NCBI GenBank assembly: GCA_039105265.1
Contig: JAPFFF010000022.1
Location: 744,001-808,000, forward strand
Reading direction: 5' to 3'
Length of the DNA: 64,000 bases
Source: Tritrichomonas musculus
Lineage: Eukaryota > Parabasalia > Tritrichomonadida > Tritrichomonadidae
Positions 28,087 through 37,149 of the stretch are shown one piece after another. Both the position numbers and the translations under genes were made by a program. Each line of letters starts with the position of its first letter. Position 1 is the stretch's first letter. The notes beneath the pieces are model-generated. The model saw nothing but the letters and a program-made list of their open reading frames with translations. It was not told the DNA's origin and searched no databases.

Positions 28087-29484
28087 ATGTCTAATGAAGA
28101 AATTTTAACTAAAGAAGGACAAAATTTATGGGAATATTTATTGTCAGAAGCAGAGAAAAAATCTAAATTCAAAACCTTAAACGAAATAAAACAATTAAAG
28201 TCAGGAAAGCTTTTGGCTAAAAGAAATCCTCAAGAACTTCAGAAAATATATAAGAAATATGAAAATTATTATCGTAAGTTAGCTCAAGAAGTTGAAGACT
28301 CCCCGGAGAAAATCATAGTTGATTCCTCCGATTCTTTCGAAAACAAACTTGAAGATTATGTCCTTTTTCGAAGTAATTATGAAGGAGAATTAACTCCTAA
28401 ACAATTTGAGAGATTAACTAAAGGTTGGAAAAAAGATAGAGATAAACATTCTATGGATGAATGGTATGAAATTTATTTGAAAAAAATTAATACAAACCCA
28501 GGAAATTATATAGAGTATGACCCTTCTGAACATCAAGTAAAGTATTATGCTTTCAAGAGTCAAAAGAAGATAAATAAATTACAGGAATCAAACCTAAATT
28601 TAGAAGTTTCTGACCGTCAAGATGAGCCAAATCAAGTCTTTCCTGTAGAAGAGAACAAAAAATATTTTCTTCATAAAGTAGCAGACCCTGATACATATTT
28701 TATTGATTTAATGTTTGAATATCAATTTTGTTATTTGATATCTATAAATGCTAATACAAGATATGTATATGCTACTTTGATAAATCGTAAGGTAGGTACG
28801 AAAGGAGTTAGTACAAAAAATATTAAAAATACTGCATCAATAATTCGAGCTTTCTCTAATCTTTTACAACAAGGATGGAGTCCTAAATTGTTAATCGGAG
28901 ATGCTGAACCAGCTTTTGGAGACTCAAAGACTAAAGAATTTATGATGAAATATGGATGTAAAATTCAAACTGTCGAAAGAATGAAAAAAACTGTCTATCC
29001 AGATTTCATGCCTTCAAAACAATCTACTAAGACAGAACCTCTTCATAGTTCTTTAGGTATTATTGACCGAGTAATTCGAACTCTCAGAGATATGGCATAT
29101 ACTGCTCGAGTCGAAAAAATTACTCCCGAAGTTTTGAAAGATTTGGTTATTCAATATAATCATGCTCCTCATGATACTTTATCAAAATATTCAGGAATGG
29201 ATTGTAGTCCCGAAATGGCTCAAAAAGATAAAGATTTAGAGAGTCATATTTGTCGGAGGATATTACAAGAAAATTATAACATTATGAATAAACCAGGCTA
29301 TCAGATAGAAGATTTTGAATATGTCAAAGTTTATAATGGAAAAGACCCTTTCCAAAAGAGAAGGTCAATAATTCAGCCTGGCTTATGGTTTATTAACGGT
29401 TATGAAGAAGGAAAATATCATGTTGTTAATGCAGAAACGGGAGAAGACCAATTTTTACCTAGATATCGTATTCATCCTGAGTGA
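28087..29484 (+). CDS. Retrovirus-like integrase (element B)
   Basis: The 465-aa product has an N-terminal helical region (residues 1-170), a catalytic RNase H-fold core and a C-terminal chromodomain-like or SH3-like end (QPGLWFINGYEEGKYHVVN). Core acidic positions are D in YFIDLMF near 206 and D in LIGDAEPAF near 272. The third acidic position lies in LGIIDRVIRTLRDM near 327, where classical integrases have Glu before R-x-x-R-T-L. The same Asp is found in the C and E copies, so it looks like a family feature. It joins element ends to host DNA. It is open over its full length. Confidence 0.85.
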   Translation: MSNEEILTKEGQNLWEYLLSEAEKKSKFKTLNEIKQLKSGKLLAKRNPQELQKIYKKYENYYRKLAQEVEDSPEKIIVDSSDSFENKLEDYVLFRSNYEGELTPKQFERLTKGWKKDRDKHSMDEWYEIYLKKINTNPGNYIEYDPSEHQVKYYAFKSQKKINKLQESNLNLEVSDRQDEPNQVFPVEENKKYFLHKVADPDTYFIDLMFEYQFCYLISINANTRYVYATLINRKVGTKGVSTKNIKNTASIIRAFSNLLQQGWSPKLLIGDAEPAFGDSKTKEFMMKYGCKIQTVERMKKTVYPDFMPSKQSTKTEPLHSSLGIIDRVIRTLRDMAYTARVEKITPEVLKDLVIQYNHAPHDTLSKYSGMDCSPEMAQKDKDLESHICRRILQENYNIMNKPGYQIEDFEYVKVYNGKDPFQKRRSIIQPGLWFINGYEEGKYHVVNAETGEDQFLPRYRIHPE

Positions 29485-29747
29485 GTAGAACCTAAGACTT
29501 CAGCAAATTCTTTTTTCATATTTTCCAATATTCGATTTGTATTTGCGATACTCAATAAATTTAATTCAATATTTGTTCTTTTTTGCTCCAAATTTTCTTT
29601 GAGTTTTATCAAATTATTTTGGAAAGTAATACACATATCAAGGGTATAAGAGTTTAAGATTTCATGATTTACTTGATAAGTTAATTCGTCTATTGTTTTA
29701 TTCATCTCTTTGAAGAAAGAGTTTAAGCCTCCTTTTAGAACTTCCAT
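29472..29747 (-). CDS. Small coiled-coil protein of element B
   Basis: The 91-aa product is not recognised. It is a continuous predicted helix with heptads from about residue 35 (FQNNLIKLKENLEQKRTNIEL), probably a coiled-coil oligomer. The C-terminus overlaps the integrase end by 13 bp in convergent orientation. It heads a run of small leftward genes (29472-30568). Confidence 0.5.
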   Translation of the reverse strand: MEVLKGGLNSFFKEMNKTIDELTYQVNHEILNSYTLDMCITFQNNLIKLKENLEQKRTNIELNLLSIANTNRILENMKKEFAEVLGSTHSG

Positions 29748-29775
29748 TTTTTTTTAATCAAAAAAATATTTTTCT

Positions 29776-29889
29776 TTAACGATTTCCTAATCTCTCTAAA
29801 CGTTCTCTAACACTATGTATTGTAGGATGAACAGCACAATCACTTGCTTGAGTACATTTCATTTTTTTATTAAACTCTCCAAAAGCCAT
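29776..29889 (-). CDS. Tiny MAFG-family protein, 37 aa (element B)
   Basis: The frame begins MAFGEFNKKMKCTQASDC and ends RLERLGNR. It shares MAFGEFNKK with the next small gene (29912-30043) and MAFGxF with three larger proteins. The leader AGCATGAATGAAAAATATG resembles that of the other members, supporting it as a real gene. It has two Cys. The function is unknown. Confidence 0.5.
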   Translation of the reverse strand: MAFGEFNKKMKCTQASDCAVHPTIHSVRERLERLGNR

Positions 29890-29911
29890 ATTTTTCATTC
29901 ATGCTAAAAAT

Positions 29912-30043
29912 TTATTTAGCCCATGCATATCTCCTCGGAGGAGGAGGAGTATTTGAAGATAAATTATTTCTGATACTTGTAAAATTTGGAGGAAGAGAAG
30001 TTGTTGAATTATTAATTTTTTTATTAAATTCTCCGAAAGCCAT
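29912..30043 (-). CDS. Tiny MAFG-family protein, 43 aa (element B)
   Basis: The frame begins MAFGEFNKKINNSTTSLPP and ends with a Pro run and RRYAWAK. Its first nine residues are identical to those of the neighbouring 37-aa frame and then it diverges. The leader ATCATGAATGAAATATATATATG matches that of the 27557 gene. The pair looks like a local duplication in which only the N-terminal tag and the leader are kept. Confidence 0.5.
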   Translation of the reverse strand: MAFGEFNKKINNSTTSLPPNFTSIRNNLSSNTPPPPRRYAWAK

Positions 30044-30074
30044 ATATATATTTCATTCATGATAAAATATATTT

Positions 30075-30302
30075 TCATCCACTATAATGATATTTCATAT
30101 TTGATTTATAAAAGGCATATTGCTGAATATTTTTCATAAAAATTTCTTCATCTTCGTTTAATACTACTTCCTCTATGAAATCATCATCTTCGAGTTCATA
30201 AATTAAACAAATAGCTTTTTCTACCCAAAGAGCTTTTTCTTCTTTGGAGGGAGTCTCAAAGTAGTTTACAGAATATTGAAACAATTTATGTAAATCATTC
30301 AT
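30075..30302 (-). CDS. Small acidic protein of element B, unknown
   Basis: The 75-aa product is not recognised. It is helical, with an acidic middle (YELEDDDFIEEVVLNEDEE) and aromatic residues near both ends. It is in line with the other small leftward genes and starts 17 bp after the stop of the next gene upstream. Confidence 0.4.
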   Translation of the reverse strand: MNDLHKLFQYSVNYFETPSKEEKALWVEKAICLIYELEDDDFIEEVVLNEDEEIFMKNIQQYAFYKSNMKYHYSG

Positions 30303-30319
30303 TTTTATTTTTTCATTCT

Positions 30320-30568
30320 TTATAAACTCCTAATTACTATCTCTAATCTTTCCAAAATTATTTGTTCGAGCTGATTGATAAAATTTTCATCGTTCCTCTC
30401 TACTGCCCTGAATTCGTCGATAAACAATCTGTCGAAAACCTCCCGAGCCATTTCCAATATATTCATCATCCAATATTGTCTATACCAAGATATTCTAGCA
30501 AATCGCCACTCCAAAATTAAAAACAAAAGGTCATTCAAGCTCTCTAATTCTTCTTTTTTATAATTCAT
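30320..30568 (-). CDS. Small helical protein of element B, unknown
   Basis: The 82-aa product is not recognised. It is rich in aromatic and Arg residues in the first half (LILEWRFARISWYRQYWMM), with a Leu/Glu-rich C-terminal helix. It is divergent from the gene at 30596, with 27 bp between starts, so they share a short control region. Confidence 0.45.
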   Translation of the reverse strand: MNYKKEELESLNDLLFLILEWRFARISWYRQYWMMNILEMAREVFDRLFIDEFRAVERNDENFINQLEQIILERLEIVIRSL

Positions 30569-30595
30569 TTTTTTTACTTTTTAAATTAAAACAAA

Positions 30596-30937
30596 ATGCC
30601 GAAAGTAATGATTGTCGATGGCTATTTGAAATTATCAAAAAAGTTTTCTCAAGACGACCTTGAAACTATCGAAAATAATTGTTTGATGTTTCAAATTTTT
30701 GAATATAAAAATAAAAAGATTTGCCCACTTCTTTCTCTGAACTGGATATCAGAAACTGAAGTTGTTGATAGTTTGAAAGATATTGAAAAATTACTAAAAG
30801 GACGTGTTTCAGGACGATTCTTTATTGTAACAGACCCAGAAAATCCAAAGAATGAAATATTGACAGTAGATAGGCAGGAAATAGTGATTGAGGGAAGTCC
30901 TTGGAGATGGACGTCTTACTATGAATCGAGAAAGTAA
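30596..30937 (+). CDS. Small paralogue-family protein 1 (element B)
   Basis: The 113-aa product has a first strand VMIVDGYLKL and a middle motif SLNWISETEVVDSLKDIEKLL. A strand GRFFIVTDPENPKNEIL follows, then a C-terminal EIVIEGSPWRW. The same plan of strand, N/E-W-x-S or T, helix, then (G)-x-F-x-I-x-x-x-D strand is seen at 30972-31358 and at the start of the 32275 gene, and more weakly at 31376. The function is unknown. The clustered copies suggest tandem duplication. Confidence 0.55.
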   Translation: MPKVMIVDGYLKLSKKFSQDDLETIENNCLMFQIFEYKNKKICPLLSLNWISETEVVDSLKDIEKLLKGRVSGRFFIVTDPENPKNEILTVDRQEIVIEGSPWRWTSYYESRK

Positions 30938-30971
30938 AAAATTAAATATTAAATTTTTTTCTGAAACAAAA

Positions 30972-31358
30972 ATGTCGTATGCAATGTTTTTGCCTGGAGA
31001 AGGATACCGATTTAGGAAACAATTATCCGATACAGTATATGATGATGTTCTTGAATTATTACCTAAATCAGAAATAATAGACGTAGACCGAAACTATTTT
31101 AAGCCCATTTATTATGAATGGACGAAATGGGAACCACTAAAAGAATCATTAACTGATATAGCAGCTCTATTAGCAAAACGTCATTTTAGCGCAAAAGGCA
31201 GTTTTTATATCGCAATTGGCGATAAAGAATTTTTCGATGGCGCTGAAGTCAGTGGAATAAAAATTTCGAAATATTCAATACGAGGAGGAAAATTCAAACC
31301 ATCTAAAGCAAAAGTAAAAGCTTCACGAATTGTCAATCGCAGACATAAGATTCATTAA
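30972..31358 (+). CDS. Small paralogue-family protein 2 (element B)
   Basis: The 128-aa product contains YYEWTKWEPLKESLTDIAALLAK followed by KGSFYIAIGDKEFFDG, in line with the helix-strand pattern of its neighbour at 30596. The C-terminus is basic (KPSKAKVKASRIVNRRHK). The ATG at 30972 is preferred over earlier starts because it follows an A/T-rich leader and gives the family's usual beginning. The function is unknown. Confidence 0.55.
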   Translation: MSYAMFLPGEGYRFRKQLSDTVYDDVLELLPKSEIIDVDRNYFKPIYYEWTKWEPLKESLTDIAALLAKRHFSAKGSFYIAIGDKEFFDGAEVSGIKISKYSIRGGKFKPSKAKVKASRIVNRRHKIH

Positions 31359-31375
31359 AATTTTTATTGATTCTC

Positions 31376-32032
31376 TTAATTTTTATTGACCCAGTCCATA
31401 ATATCATTAAGTAAAGCATCACTATCCGCATCAGTATTTGATGTATCTCTGAAATAGTTATCTTCATCTGGATTATAAAAGTCGTCATCATCTCCTTGGG
31501 CTACTTCTTGTTGTTTTTCAACTACTTTTTTTGTTTGTTTTGTTTTATTCTTTGTCGTCTTTGTTTTATTCTTTGGTATTTTTTTGATGTTCGCTAATGC
31601 GGCTTGATAATTTTCTTCATCATCTTGATATATCGAAGTTGTTATATTATTTTCTCTTTCTCCTTCATCGTTATAATCAAAAAGATTCTCGTCTGTTTCA
31701 GCTCTATTGCTCGTTCCATTTGGAGGAGGCTCATAAAGGTCTTTGATTTTATATTCTCTATTATCTTTATGCATAACATTTTGACATTGTCTTGCTGTTA
31801 TCCTAATTCTTGAAGGAACAATTTTACCTTTCTTAATAACTATTTTTTGAGTCTCTGCTGTTTTATTACATCTTAGTTTTTTATCATAATAACCTATATG
31901 AACATAAATCATACCAAAAATAGTAATATGTTTCTTTTTACATGCTTCGGCAAAAATCTTTAATCTATCTAAGAATTCTTTCTTATCATACCATTCAAAA
32001 GTTTCGACAAAGATGATTATATTTATCTTCAT
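31376..32032 (-). CDS. Small paralogue-family protein 3 with acidic tail (element B)
   Basis: The 218-aa product has a first 75 residues following the family plan (FEWYDKKEFLDRLKIFAEACKKKHITIFGMIYVHIG). The rest is disordered and charged, with a Lys/Thr-rich stretch (KNKTKTTKNKTKQTKK) and a very acidic C-terminus. It is convergent to the 30972 gene, 17 bp away. The function is unknown. Confidence 0.5.
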   Translation of the reverse strand: MKINIIIFVETFEWYDKKEFLDRLKIFAEACKKKHITIFGMIYVHIGYYDKKLRCNKTAETQKIVIKKGKIVPSRIRITARQCQNVMHKDNREYKIKDLYEPPPNGTSNRAETDENLFDYNDEGERENNITTSIYQDDEENYQAALANIKKIPKNKTKTTKNKTKQTKKVVEKQQEVAQGDDDDFYNPDEDNYFRDTSNTDADSDALLNDIMDWVNKN

Positions 32033-32274
32033 TATTATTTTTTTGTTTTGTTTTTCTACCAGGATTCCTTGACTTTCTTGTTATCGCTGCTTGTTGAATA
32101 ATAAATATATCATTCGGATTTTCATCCTTTTCGCCGTCCAAAAAGATAGTAGGAAACCATTTTTTTCTATCTTCATGTTTTATAATTTTATCAATCCCTT
32201 TTTTAATGTATAACGTACTCTCTATAGGAAAAATTAAATCTGTTATTTAAAATTTTTAAAAATATAAATAAACA
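32033..32274. other. Gene remnant between paralogue genes
   Basis: This 242-bp gap holds an open leftward segment without a start codon, rich in Lys and aromatic residues (RKKWFPTIFLDGEKDE). It resembles the strand-turn part of the neighbouring paralogue family and is probably what is left of one more copy. The last 30 bp before 32275 are A/T-rich and likely carry the promoter of the next gene. Confidence 0.35.
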
Positions 32275-34257
32275 ATGACAAAATATATGTTTGTTGGAGG
32301 TTATTTAAAGTTTAAACCTGCCTTAGATACTATATTAAGAGAGAATCTTACTGCGATGACAAATCAAGTTCGGTATCCTTTAGCCGTTTTCCATAAAAAT
32401 ACTATGCAGTTATCTTGTCAATATAATTGGTTATCTGATACTGCAAATATTATATTGCTAAAATATATAAAAGAAATTCGTAAAAAGAAAGTCAAAATAA
32501 CAGGATATTTATTAGTTATAGTCAAGAATAGAAATGGAAGTATGGAATTATATAAATATATACCAAAATATGGTACTTTAAGAGCTGTTAGAGGGTATTT
32601 CAGATTAGTTCGAGATTATCTTCCTGACCCTACATACGCAGAGAAAATTGGACCACAAAATAAGCCTTCATTCTGGACAGATTCTGATTCGGACTTTTTA
32701 TCTGATTCATCTGACGGTCCTGACCAACCTAAGAAATCCAATAAAAAATCTATCAAACTTGATGAAGAAAATGATGATTATGCCCTTCCTATGCCCGAAC
32801 CTGAACCTGCACCTAAGCCAAAAGAAAAAAAGAAACAAGAAGAAAAACCAAAATCAAAGTCTTCAAAACCAAAATCTCCAATTGACTATTCCTTAGAAGA
32901 TTTATTCAATATCAAGTCTTCAAAAAATTCTACGAGGCCAAAAGCTAGTCCGTATAAATCATTTTCTTCTCGAGAACTTAAGCCTCTTTCTGCTCTTTAT
33001 TCTGGTATTCGAATTAGTAAGTCAGATGTGAATTCTCTTCAACCTGGAGAATGGCTAGATGATAATACTATTCGTTCTTATATTCGTTATTTAGAATGTT
33101 TAGCTAAAGACCACAATATTAAACATAGAATCTTAATTTTGAAACCTATATTTTGAGAAGCATTAAGGAAATGCGGAAAGAAATTTACATTAAAGGATAT
33201 GCAAGATATTGACTCAAGATTAACTACCTATAAGGACTTAAAAGACTGGTATTATGATATTTTATTCCCTATAACTACTCATTCAAGCAGCAAACTTGGA
33301 GAAAATAACGATCTTCATTATATACTTTGCTTGATAAGTCTTCAAAATAAAGAAATTATAATTCATGATTCAATGAAAGGTCATAAAGATATTGAAGCCG
33401 AAAAAACAGTCCTTAAGATGATAGAGAAATTACATACTACAAAGAATGGTTGGTTAATAACTCATTCTCAAGGACCGTATCAAAATAATGGGTCTGACTG
33501 TGGAGTTTTCACTCTTCGTCATTGTCAATATTATATTCTACAAGAAAATCAGGAGTTCTATTCAAATGAAATACCAGCATATAGAGAAAAAATATTAAAG
33601 GATTTGATGCCATATTTTAAAGAAACAGCTAAATCATCAAGCAAAACATCACCTCATGAATCAGACGTAGAAGAAGTTTCAGCATTTGAATCAAAGAAGA
33701 CATCTCGCAAAAATTCATCAAAAAATTCATCAAAAACATCTCGTAAAAGTTCCCCTTCACAAGAGGTTTACGGACCTCTTTATAATCCATTCCATGATTC
33801 AAAATTACCAGATAATTATTATCCTGTAGAATATAACCAAAACTTAAAGCCGATACCAAAAAAAGTAGGAGATGATGAATATTATTCTCTTAATATGAAC
33901 AATACAATTGAAGAAATGGTTATTAATGACTATTTTCAGCTCCTACAAAAGCAAGGCAAACAGGTTAAAAAAGCTGGAAAAATACTTATTTTGGCTCCAA
34001 ATTTATATTATCTCCTAGCTACAAGAAAGCAATGTCCAATATATCCGAAGTTAAATGCAAAAGAAATTATGGATTTAATATTGAAAGAGGCTTGTCCTCA
34101 AAAGTTTAATAAATATGACGAAATATATTGGCCTTGCGAGTTGGCAGGACATTGGGTATTGATAGTTATTCGATATAATAAGGGTGCTATAGAGTTATAT
34201 GATTCTATGAATGGTTTAATCTTCACTCCAACTACGCCACAAGCAGAACCTAATTGA
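32275..34257 (+). pseudogene. Ulp1/adenain-type cysteine protease with paralogue-family N-terminus (element B, broken and cut off)
   Basis: The N-terminal 120 residues follow the small paralogue-family plan (YNWLSDTANIILLKYIKEI). A Ser/Lys/Pro-rich linker follows, then a C48-type peptidase domain. Its motifs are LQPGEWLDDNTIRSYIRYL, the His region LHYILCLISLQ with IIHDSM, and the Cys box NGSDCGVFTLRH. A second, C-terminal peptidase-like half follows with GHWVLIVIRYNKG and ELYDSMNG. Polinton proteases of this family process capsid precursors. The copy looks broken about once and stops at the ragged right end of element B. Confidence 0.7.
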
Positions 34258-34697
34258 ATAATCATATTTCATTTAATAATCTATATTATTAAATAATTTT
34301 TACATTTTATTTAATGCTAGCTTATTTTTATACAAAATAAAAAGTTTCCGTTCTTGTTAAATAATTAAAATTTCCAATGAACTATTGAATAATTTATTCA
34401 TTATCAAGATTCAAAATATAATAAAATAACTATTTTTATTAATTAAATATTATCTTGTCATAATTTCATATAAATGTAACATAAATTTGAAAATATTTGA
34501 TAGCGAATTCGAAGCCCAGATCCGCAAATCTATAAAAATGGTTTAATTATCTATTTTGAAGTAAAAAAGCAAACACTATAATTTCAATGAGAATAACTTT
34601 CTAGATCAAAGATTGAATATTTTAAAAATTTAATTTTTAATAATTTAATCTTTTTAAACATGTTTTTAATTATTGAATTAATTTATTTATATTTATA
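34258..34697. other. AT-rich non-coding spacer, probably host
   Basis: This 440-bp stretch is very AT-rich with no supported gene and no terminal repeat of element B. The composition changes sharply at the protease end, so the junction with element B lies near 34230-34257. The stretch runs up to the TA dinucleotide where the mariner inserted. Confidence 0.5.
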
Positions 34698-34722
34698 TAG
34701 TGTGGTGAAAAAGTTTTTGAAT
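34698..34722 (+). repeat. mariner left terminal inverted repeat
   Basis: This 25-bp repeat starts TAGTGTGGTGAAAAAG and matches the right end without a mismatch. The TA target duplication precedes it. Confidence 0.9.
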
Positions 34723-35123
34723 CAATTCTAACTCAATCAATATTGAACGATTTTAGTTTTTTTAATTTTAAATATTTTGATAATTAATATCTTTATAAGT
34801 TTAGAAAATATCAAAATGAAAAAATTTTTATTGATGGAAAAATTGAGTTTTAAAATAAACCGTGTTGACTAAATTTTTCAAAAAAATGTATATTTAATAA
34901 AAATAGTTCAAACAGCTCAATCCTTGTATATTGAACAATATTTTAATATAAATCAATAAATTGTTATGTGCTGTATATTTTGTTATATAACAATTTAAAA
35001 TACAATTTTTTTTGAAGGAATAAATTAATATTGTTTTGATATAATCAAAAATCTCATTTTTGGTGAAGTGAAAAAAACATTAAAAAATTTATATTAAAAT
35101 TAAAAAAATGTTATTTTATTAAA

Positions 35124-36143
35124 TTAAAAATCTGGATATTCCCCATTGCAATCTATTACTTTTTTAATTCTTTCAATCCATTCATTATATACTTGAATCC
35201 ATGTTGATTCATCAATATTTTGGATGATTTCAACCACTGCATCAATTAGCTCTTTTTGTGAGGAAAAACGGTTACCTTTCAATTTGTTCTTTAAGTAGCC
35301 ATAAAGGAAGAAGTCATTAGGGCTGATATCAGGGGAGTAAGGGGGATGTGGTAACCTTTCAATGTGTAATTCATTCATCTTTTGTTGTGCAACAATGGAA
35401 TTGTGAGGCTTCGCATTGTCCATGTGCAATCGAACTTTATATGTTAAAATAGAGCCTTTAATATTATCGGCCGCTGTTTTAAGATGTGGAAGAATCTTGT
35501 ATGCGAAGTACTCTCCAGTAAAAGTTTCATTTTGAGGGAGAACGTTTACGTAAACTATGCCTTTAATACAAAAAGCTGTAAAAAACATAACTTTTTCATC
35601 GTTAATTGCATGATTAACGTTTTCAGGCCTTTTCTGGCCACAAGACCAGAAACCGTCAGAACCATACTGCAAGAAGAACCAAGACTCGTCAGCAGTGATC
35701 ACTTTCATCGTTTGTCTTTTTGTTAATGATTGTAAAATTGATAGAAGTTCCTTCGATTGTTTCACTCTATTTGCTTTTTGAATTTCTGTAAGATCATGAG
35801 GAACCCAATGACAACATAACTTTCTCATATTCAAATCTTCTGTCAAAATCCTTTTAACAGTATTTTTATCAATTTTCGCAATGCGTGCTATATAACGGCA
35901 TGATGCGAATGGAAATTCGTCGATTAGTTTTTTAACTTCATCAATCTTTTCAAAAAGTTTGGGTCTTCCAGACCGAGGCAAATCAATAACAGTTTTTCTT
36001 CCTCTGTTAAATTGATGAACCCAATAATATATCGTGGGTGATGAAGGACATGCATCTTTATATGTTTCTTGCATGTAATGATAAATCTCTTGAGTGCTTT
36101 TTTTTTTAAGCCATAAACTATGAATAACATACCGAAATTCCAT
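35124..36143 (-). CDS. mariner transposase, D,D34D type
   Basis: The 339-aa product is the usual length for mariner transposases. The N-terminal paired helix-turn-helix region spans residues 1-110 (STQEIYHYMQETY; SCRYIARIAKIDKNTVKRIL). The linker motif WVPHDLTEIQKANRV follows near 113. Catalytic Asp residues are in ITADESWF near 152, RLHMDNAKPHN near 243, and YSPDISPNDFFLYGYLK. There are 34 residues between the second and third, giving D,D34D. It catalyses cut-and-paste transposition into TA. It is open from start to stop with all catalytic residues present. Confidence 0.92.
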   Translation of the reverse strand: MEFRYVIHSLWLKKKSTQEIYHYMQETYKDACPSSPTIYYWVHQFNRGRKTVIDLPRSGRPKLFEKIDEVKKLIDEFPFASCRYIARIAKIDKNTVKRILTEDLNMRKLCCHWVPHDLTEIQKANRVKQSKELLSILQSLTKRQTMKVITADESWFFLQYGSDGFWSCGQKRPENVNHAINDEKVMFFTAFCIKGIVYVNVLPQNETFTGEYFAYKILPHLKTAADNIKGSILTYKVRLHMDNAKPHNSIVAQQKMNELHIERLPHPPYSPDISPNDFFLYGYLKNKLKGNRFSSQKELIDAVVEIIQNIDESTWIQVYNEWIERIKKVIDCNGEYPDF

Positions 36144-36308
36144 ATTCTTTTTTTTAAAAAAATAAACGTATAATTTTTCAAAGGTTTATAACTTTTTATT
36201 AAATTATCATTTAATCATATAATTAGAATATTTCAAGCAACATGTAATCCACTATTTATTTATTAAACATTTTTAAATAAAAAGTCAATATACAAAAAAT
36301 TATAAAAT

Positions 36309-36333
36309 ATTCAAAAACTTTTTCACCACACTA
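36309..36333 (-). repeat. mariner right terminal inverted repeat
   Basis: This 25-bp repeat is the exact reverse complement of the left end and is followed by the TA duplication at 36334-36335. Confidence 0.9.
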
Positions 36334-36335
36334 TA

Positions 36336-36787
36336 AAATTCTACTATTTAGAGAACTTCGAGTATAAACACTCTTTTTACGTAAATTAAAAAAAAAAACT
36401 TTTGATAAATATCGAACATAAATCCTTTAATAAAATTTTTTATATTCATTTTAACCATTAAGCAAAAAGAAATATTATTTCATTCAAATTGTTATAAATT
36501 AGTAAAATAAAATTATTTAGTTCAATAACAAAAGATTAAATTTATATAATTTTATTGCTTATTTCAGATTTTTAGATATTTTTTATATTAAAATTATAAA
36601 ATTTTATATTCATGTAAATATATAAGTCTAAGTAAGGGACCTAATCCATACGTTTATTTTTGGGAATCGATTGAATGAAAAACGATCATTTGGGAGGATT
36701 TTCCATCCCAAACTCTCCCAAAGCCGCATGTATAGTAAAGATTATCAAATACGAATTCGAAAATGCCAGAAGATCAAAAATAATAAA
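36336..36787. other. AT-rich spacer leading into element C
   Basis: No supported gene. The first 300 bp are extremely AT-rich. From about 36630 the composition changes (GGGACCTAATCCATACG, TTTTGGGAGGATTTTCC), which may mark the left boundary of element C. I found no terminal repeat matching D, E or A here, so the boundary is uncertain. Confidence 0.4.
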
Positions 36788-36898
36788 ATGAAAATGTCAT
36801 TTTCGTCAAAATTTGAGGAACTCGAAGATGATGAATATGACGAAGATGACAAAATCAACAATTTATCCTTATTATTTTCACAATTATCAATTCAATAA
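36788..36898 (+). CDS. Short acidic open frame upstream of the C polymerase
   Basis: A 36-aa frame starts KMSFSSKFEELEDDEYDEDD and ends NLSLLFSQLSIQ. It is acidic with a hydrophobic end. It may be a small element gene or a chance frame. It lies about 250 bp before the polymerase start. The gap is filled by T-rich sequence containing a repeated phrase (ATATTTTTATATCACATGTCTCAAAAATAAAT-like, near 37010-37110). Confidence 0.3.
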   Translation: MKMSFSSKFEELEDDEYDEDDKINNLSLLFSQLSIQ

Positions 36899-37149
36899 TG
36901 CTTCCATTCTATAATAACATGTTTTTCTTTTTCACCTTTTTTCCTCTAGAAGGTTTTTTAAGGTTTTTTCTTTTTTTCTTTTTTCAAAACTTTACTTTTT
37001 AAATTTTCTTTTACTTTTTAATCTTTTTTTAATAAATTTTTTATATCAAATGTCAAAAAATAAAATTAATCATATATTTTTATATCACATGTCTCAAAAA
37101 TAAATCTAATTAATTTTTTATTTTTTAATTTTTTATCTAATATAAAAAT

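Larger units (their letters stand above)
4841..34257. mobile_element. Element B: large Polinton-like element with primase-helicase (both ends incomplete)
   Basis: At least 29.4 kb of one element. Its gene order matches element E in mirror image: ATPase, MNVI/MNDI coiled-coil gene, MAFG gene, capsid, minor capsid, fibre, Cys-type small gene, 80-aa gene, integrase. It also carries genes E lacks: an Arg-rich peptide, a second capsid gene, a second fibre, a primase-helicase and a cluster of small paralogues ending in a Ulp1-type protease. The left side is interrupted at 4840 by element A. The right side stops in a protease domain with no terminal repeat, so it is truncated. About four genes look broken; most are open. 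The age is probably older than D and E. Confidence 0.75.
34698..36333. mobile_element. mariner-family DNA transposon, whole-looking
   Basis: A 1636-bp element bounded by 25-bp perfect terminal inverted repeats (TAGTGTGGTGAAAAAG at each end) and flanked by TA duplications at 34696-34697 and 36334-36335. It carries one full transposase gene on the minus strand. Long AT-rich arms (about 425 bp on the left, 190 bp on the right) lie between repeats and gene. It is longer than the roughly 1.3 kb reported for Tvmar1, so it may be another mariner family or carry longer arms. Intact ends and reading frame indicate a young copy. Confidence 0.9.
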
